Assembly: GCA_015521505.1 (NCBI GenBank)
Contig: WAOB01000049.1
Location: 1 to 8,524, forward strand
DNA: 8,524 nt
Direction of reading: 5' to 3'
Source of the DNA: Nanobdellati archaeon
Lineage (GTDB): Archaea; EX4484-52; JAADEF01
In this document: positions 5,397 to 8,524 of the stretch, in pieces
How positions within the stretch are numbered: position 1 is the first letter of the stretch
Layout: the number at the start of each line of letters is the position of its first letter
The notes under the pieces: model-generated
The model's database searches: none
What the model saw: the letters and a program-made list of their open reading frames with translations, nothing else
Told to the model about the DNA's origin: nothing
Translations under genes and position numbers: made by a program

Positions 5397-5505
5397 ATAA
5401 TTTAACAAAACTCAAAATTCTTTAATTGGCATAACGCATCTCTGTACTGATTATTCTTTTGTTTAAGTTCTTTAACTGCTTGCCATAACACAGCAACAGC
5501 ATGTT
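5397..5505 (-). repeat. Direct repeat copy A (3' end of the S74 gene)
   Basis: 109 bp matching 6564-6672 in the same orientation with two differences (5458 T versus 6625 C; 5502 T versus 6669 C). It spans the last 33 codons of the S74 surface gene, its stop codon and five bases beyond. The distance between copies is 1,167 bp. It begins 11 bases after the eL40 stop and ends six bases past the HEPN-like gene's stop, so nothing but the two-gene cassette and its promoter lies between the copies. Confidence 0.96.
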
Positions 5506-5506
5506 G
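5402..5506 (-). pseudogene. Orphan 3' fragment of an S74 surface protein gene
   Basis: Read on the minus strand, this piece encodes about 34 residues (from QHAVAVLWQAVKELK to LKNFEFC) and the stop TAA at 5404-5402. It is the last helix of the S74 intramolecular chaperone domain of the gene at 6569-8524. It carries two substitutions relative to that copy: His for Arg at the first shared codon and Lys for Glu in the helix. The catalytic Ser-Lys part and everything upstream are missing, and the sequence before it is unrelated, so it cannot be expressed as a functional domain. It is either the remnant of a paralogue or a copy made when the cassette inserted. Confidence 0.85.
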
Positions 5507-5511
5507 GTAAG

Positions 5512-6006
5512 TCAGTTGTTATGTTTTAGAAGTGAACTTATATAGTCTCTCACGGTTAGGACATCCTCATCAGTAATCTTCAAAAGAATATCTTTAAAAG
5601 TTAGTAAGTCGTTTCTTAATTCTTTAGGATTAATATCTACACGTATGTTTTTTAAATAATATTGATTCATGATTCTAAGCTCTTTGTCCTCCTCCAACTT
5701 CTTTGAAAAATTTTTAGGTAAGAAACCTCTTATCTCTAATATTTTGGCTAACTCTATAGTACATTCGTGTATTTCACATTTTATACCGAATCTCATGAGG
5801 ATAGCATAAACTAAAAAATACTCAAAATAATATTTTTGAGTTGCTAACCACATACGAGATCTCTTTTTATAGGGTAAGATAAGTTCTTCATATGTCTCCT
5901 CTGCACTTCTTAGGTATTCTCGAGACAAATTCTCATTAGGTTCTATTAAATCAACATTTTTTTGATTAAAACACCATTTTATTTTCCTAACATCCACTTT
6001 ACGCAT
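5512..6006 (-). CDS. HEPN-like helical protein, putative toxin partner of the nucleotidyltransferase
   Basis: A 164-residue, mainly helical protein. The helices at about residues 32-50 (LRSAEETYEELILPYKK), 52-75 (MWLATQKYYFEYFLVYAILMRFGIK) and 82-92 have the length, aromatic pattern and small-residue spacing of HEPN proteins that pair with MNT nucleotidyltransferases. The segment GIKCEIHECTIELAKIL resembles the loop after helix 2 in archaeal members. I do not see the RNase motif R-x4-6-H: the expected arginine-led stretch near 131 reads RNDLLT and has no histidine, so catalysis is uncertain. The ATG at 6006 overlaps the upstream gene by 28 bases, with GGTG about nine bases ahead, so expression is coupled. 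Family assignment is from pattern memory. Confidence 0.6.
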   Translation of the reverse strand: MRKVDVRKIKWCFNQKNVDLIEPNENLSREYLRSAEETYEELILPYKKRSRMWLATQKYYFEYFLVYAILMRFGIKCEIHECTIELAKILEIRGFLPKNFSKKLEEDKELRIMNQYYLKNIRVDINPKELRNDLLTFKDILLKITDEDVLTVRDYISSLLKHNN

Positions 6007-6536
6007 TTTTCCACACCTTCTACCAAAAGATGTCTTTTTATTATCTCTTTTTTTAAAGTATCGTTTATTTCGTATAGATTACTGACTTTCACAACATGAA
6101 GTTTTATCCTCAATTTTCTCTCTAATCTCTCTGTAATTTTATTATTAAAACCCTTTACTACTAGAACATCTACATCCTCTGCATCATATATATTATCAAC
6201 AGACGATCCAAAAATTATAATTACTTCTGCATTAAGCTTATGTAAGTGATAAATAATCTCTCGCAATAATAGATTGTCCTTAGCGAGAAAAAGAACTCTT
6301 TCCTTTTCTACTATTGAAACCACATCTATCAGTAAAGGATGTTGTTTGTTTAATCTATAATATGTCTGATTTCCTACCTTTTCCTTTCTAACAATCCCTT
6401 CTCTTATTAATTTATAAAGATATCTATTCAAAGTGGGGTGAGGAACACCCACTCTCCTACTAATTTCTCTTAAATGTAATCTATCTTCATATATCAAAGG
6501 TTCTAAAATGAACCATTTGGTAAATTTTTGAACCAT
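5979..6536 (-). CDS. Winged-helix/MNT nucleotidyltransferase fusion, putative antitoxin
   Basis: A 185-residue two-domain protein. Residues about 5-62 form a winged helix-turn-helix: HLREISRRVGVPHPTLNRYL is the HTH, then LIREGIVRKEKVGNQTYYRL is the wing. Residues about 100-180 are a minimal nucleotidyltransferase with VIIIFGSS (G110-S111), nine residues, then DVDVLVV (D121, D123), the GSx9DxD metal-binding signature of MNT proteins. In MNT/HEPN pairs the MNT partner neutralises the HEPN toxin, in studied cases by AMPylating it. The fused HTH suggests the protein also represses its own promoter. I chose the ATG at 6536 (MVQKFTKWF); there is no Shine-Dalgarno, and a TATA element about 24 bases upstream suggests a leaderless mRNA. 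The longer frame from 6575 would overlap the S74 stop. Confidence 0.78.
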   Translation of the reverse strand: MVQKFTKWFILEPLIYEDRLHLREISRRVGVPHPTLNRYLYKLIREGIVRKEKVGNQTYYRLNKQHPLLIDVVSIVEKERVLFLAKDNLLLREIIYHLHKLNAEVIIIFGSSVDNIYDAEDVDVLVVKGFNNKITERLERKLRIKLHVVKVSNLYEINDTLKKEIIKRHLLVEGVEKCVKWMLGK

Positions 6537-6554
6537 AATGTAATATAGACGAAA

Positions 6555-6564
6555 AAATTTAAAA
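6555..6564 (-). promoter_or_regulatory. TATA box of the wHTH-MNT/HEPN cassette
   Basis: TTTTAAATTT on the minus strand, centred about 24 bases before the ATG at 6536, with no Shine-Dalgarno, consistent with leaderless transcription. It sits exactly at the inner edge of repeat copy B, so the cassette between the repeats carries its own promoter. It would be the natural target of the encoded winged helix. Confidence 0.45.
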
Positions 6565-6672
6565 TAATTTAACAAAACTCAAAATTCTTTAATTGGCATA
6601 ACGCATCTCTGTACTGATTATTCTCTTGTTTAAGTTCTTTAACTGCTTGCCATAACACAGCAACAGCACGTT
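6564..6672 (-). repeat. Direct repeat copy B (native 3' end of the S74 gene)
   Basis: The partner of 5397-5505, same orientation, 107 of 109 positions identical. This copy is in its native place: it contains codons for the final 33 residues and the stop of the intact S74 gene. Beyond both outer and inner ends the sequences diverge at once. Confidence 0.96.
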
Positions 6673-8524
6673 CATAATCTATGGTTTTAAATGATTGGCA
6701 TGTTTTTGTTTTGTTCTCTTGATAACAATGCTCAACTTCTTTAACAAGTTCAGGAAACTCTTTCTCCACTTCTTGGGCTATTAAACCTATTTGTGTTTTG
6801 TTATTAGTATAACCATATTTTTTGGCTAAGTTGTTCCATTTGTATTTGTAAGTATTTATTTTGGATATTTTGTCTAAAACTCCTGTTAGTAATGTTAGAT
6901 TGGTTTTTAGTTTTATATCTGAACCTTGGGTTAGAGAGCCTGCTATCCATAAGTTTCCTGATTGATCTAGTGTTAATTTAGTTTCCCAAGAAATACTACT
7001 ACCTGCTGTCCCAGATGGTGCCCATCTAAGCACAAACCAAGGATTACTAACAGGGGAGAGAAACATCCATCCTGCTGGCTCATTACTTACAATATACGTA
7101 TGTCCTACGCCAGGATTAGCATTCCAATAGAAATGTACTCTTCCAGTTCCGTCTTGTACTGCAATTATAAAATCTGAAGTTGTACCTGCTGCTGTTAAGA
7201 CGCGATATTTATCATTAATTGTTGTTCTTGGAGCATATCCTTGTGTGTGAATAGCAATACCACCATCAACATCCAACTTAGCCTCTGGATTTGTGGTGCC
7301 TATGCCTACATTACCTGTTGATTGTTCTATTAAGAATACTATATCTCTGGAGACATTTTTTATAGATATACCCTCTGATCCTGCATCTAAATATGCCCAA
7401 CCAGCTCTATCACCAAACTTTATTGAACCGGCAGTATAATAATTACTACCTCCAGGTCTTCTAACAATTAGTGCTGCATCATATTCTCCATACCCATTAA
7501 TATTAGGATCATCTCCTATTATCACAGAACCATAAGGGATGTAAAGGGCTTTTTTGTAATAATATATAGTATCTCCTGTATAATATCCTGAAGATCCTGT
7601 ATTCGGAGTAATATCTCCTATAACACATATAAAACCATTATTTCTATCTATTTTAGTTACATAGGTTCCCCATCCGGGTTGTTTATACACATAATCGTAT
7701 AATTCTAAATCTGAAGGTATTTGGTTAGGTATGATTTTGCTTTCTCCAGTATTACATCCATTTGTTCCATTTCCTAAAACTGCATCTTGAGATAAAACCA
7801 TGTATGAGGGTTTTTGTAAGATGGAGGTTTTGAAGTTTGTTGTGTTTACGTATAATATTCCTGATAAATTAACATCTCCTCCCTCTGTGTATAAACTCAA
7901 ACCAGTAGAAGGATTTTTGCCTTTTATGTGGAGTTTTGCCTTAGGATGAATGGTTTTTATACCTACGTTACTTGTATTTCCTTGTATTGCCAAGAAATTT
8001 CCTCCATCATGTAGATAAGTACCATAATCTACACCCTTGCCTATTGCTAAAGTGTTGTTATCTATTAGAAGTATTCTCATGTCATAATCTTCTCCTAATT
8101 CATTGGAGAAATCTATGTATGGGCCTAAGGGATACATATTTTGAGAGCCATTAGCTCTTAATTCTATTGCTGATCCTGTGTTTGGTTCGTAAGGTGTTAT
8201 ATACACAAGATAAGGTGGTGATCCTGGATTATAAGGTATGTTGTATTTCTTTCCTAATCCTATGCCTCCTCTAAAAGTGCTTGTATTAACATACACTACA
8301 CCAGATAAATTCACATCTCCCTTACTTATCTCCAAACCATTACTTCCAAAGATTTTTCCTGAAACAACAATACTGCCTGCAGAGTTAATGCCTCCTATGT
8401 TTAAAACACTTGATGATACTAAACCATAAGTATCTGAGATGTTTTGTAAAGTTACATCTAAGAAGATTGTGTCTATTTTGTTGTTGTTTCCTAATATATT
8501 TGAAGGGTTGTTATAACTTATGGC
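6569..8524 (-). CDS. Large surface protein with a C-terminal S74 (intramolecular chaperone) autoprocessing domain, 5' end missing
   Basis: 651 residues are visible and the frame is open to the right edge, so the N-terminus is absent; an internal TTG at 8335 is not a real start. The body is glycine-, asparagine- and tyrosine-rich with fibre-like modules: GDVNLSG-x-x-YVNT-x-x-F occurs at 8320-8273 and 7879-7832, and NVGI-x-T-x-x-P-x-AKL at 7969-7919 and 7312-7262. The last 117 residues (from 6922) are a peptidase S74 domain: SDIKLK with the Ser-Lys pair five apart (Ser codon 6922-6920, Lys codon 6907-6905), GLIAQEVEKEFPELV, IDYERAVAVLWQAVKELK and a final coiled coil. In phage tailspikes this domain trimerises the fibre and then cuts itself off, and the key residues are intact here. 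The protein ends CQLKNFEFC. I infer a trimeric surface or adhesion fibre. Confidence 0.88.
   Translation of the reverse strand, partial: AISYNNPSNILGNNNKIDTIFLDVTLQNISDTYGLVSSSVLNIGGINSAGSIVVSGKIFGSNGLEISKGDVNLSGVVYVNTSTFRGGIGLGKKYNIPYNPGSPPYLVYITPYEPNTGSAIELRANGSQNMYPLGPYIDFSNELGEDYDMRILLIDNNTLAIGKGVDYGTYLHDGGNFLAIQGNTSNVGIKTIHPKAKLHIKGKNPSTGLSLYTEGGDVNLSGILYVNTTNFKTSILQKPSYMVLSQDAVLGNGTNGCNTGESKIIPNQIPSDLELYDYVYKQPGWGTYVTKIDRNNGFICVIGDITPNTGSSGYYTGDTIYYYKKALYIPYGSVIIGDDPNINGYGEYDAALIVRRPGGSNYYTAGSIKFGDRAGWAYLDAGSEGISIKNVSRDIVFLIEQSTGNVGIGTTNPEAKLDVDGGIAIHTQGYAPRTTINDKYRVLTAAGTTSDFIIAVQDGTGRVHFYWNANPGVGHTYIVSNEPAGWMFLSPVSNPWFVLRWAPSGTAGSSISWETKLTLDQSGNLWIAGSLTQGSDIKLKTNLTLLTGVLDKISKINTYKYKWNNLAKKYGYTNNKTQIGLIAQEVEKEFPELVKEVEHCYQENKTKTCQSFKTIDYERAVAVLWQAVKELKQENNQYRDALCQLKNFEFC

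Noticed and set aside
5386..6563. Integrative element with an integrase
   Set aside because: Both genes in the bracketed region are accounted for (HEPN-like and wHTH-MNT). No tyrosine or serine recombinase, transposase or terminal inverted repeat is visible, so mobility by its own enzyme is not supported.
8154..8335. TTG at 8335 as the true start of the S74 protein
   Set aside because: The same frame continues without a stop for 63 more codons to the window edge, with matching surface-protein composition, so the gene is truncated by the window.

Overview
The window is archaeal and AT-rich, most likely from a DPANN-type genome. The archaeal assignment rests on archaeal/eukaryotic-type small ribosomal proteins (eL37, eS27, eL40), an LSm protein, Nop10, the alpha subunit of initiation factor 2, a PAC2-family proteasome chaperone and archaeal SepF. 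TATA-like promoters sit in front of several genes, and some starts look leaderless. The DPANN guess is inference, from the small Cys-repeat membrane protein and a large surface protein with an S74 peptidase tail; no 16S or marker search could be run.

Layout. Positions 1-3024 are transcribed leftward. Read in transcription order, the block is: a pilin-like secreted protein; MinD-type ATPase, a 67-residue unknown protein and a Cys-repeat membrane protein; SepF, LSm and eL37; then the 5' part of a membrane-anchored gene that runs off the left edge. Positions 3168-5385 are transcribed rightward and hold eS27, aIF2-alpha, Nop10 and PAC2 in a tight translation/RNP operon, followed by eL40 with its own promoter region. 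Positions 5397-8524 are transcribed leftward again: a two-gene wHTH-nucleotidyltransferase/HEPN-like cassette lies between two copies of the 3' end of a large S74-type surface protein gene, whose own 5' end is beyond the right edge.

Two things stand out. First, the left-edge gene starts (good Shine-Dalgarno, ATG at 389) just upstream of ten tandem copies of a pentanucleotide. In the present copy number the reading frame ends after 32 codons. Removing one unit, or adding two, joins the start to a frame open for more than 300 bases that contains a membrane anchor and has no ATG, GTG or TTG of its own. This is the arithmetic of a phase-variable surface gene, shown here in the OFF state, placed directly downstream of the eL37 gene. 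Second, the toxin-antitoxin-like pair sits exactly between 109-bp direct repeats (107 of 109 identical) made from the last 33 codons of the S74 gene, so that insertion leaves the surface gene intact and recombination between the repeats would remove a complete 1,167-bp unit.

Taken together, the window combines housekeeping operons (ribosome, RNP assembly, division by SepF/MinD) with a variable cell-surface layer: a pilin-like protein, a Cys-rich anchored protein, a self-processing fibre-like protein and a switchable anchored protein.
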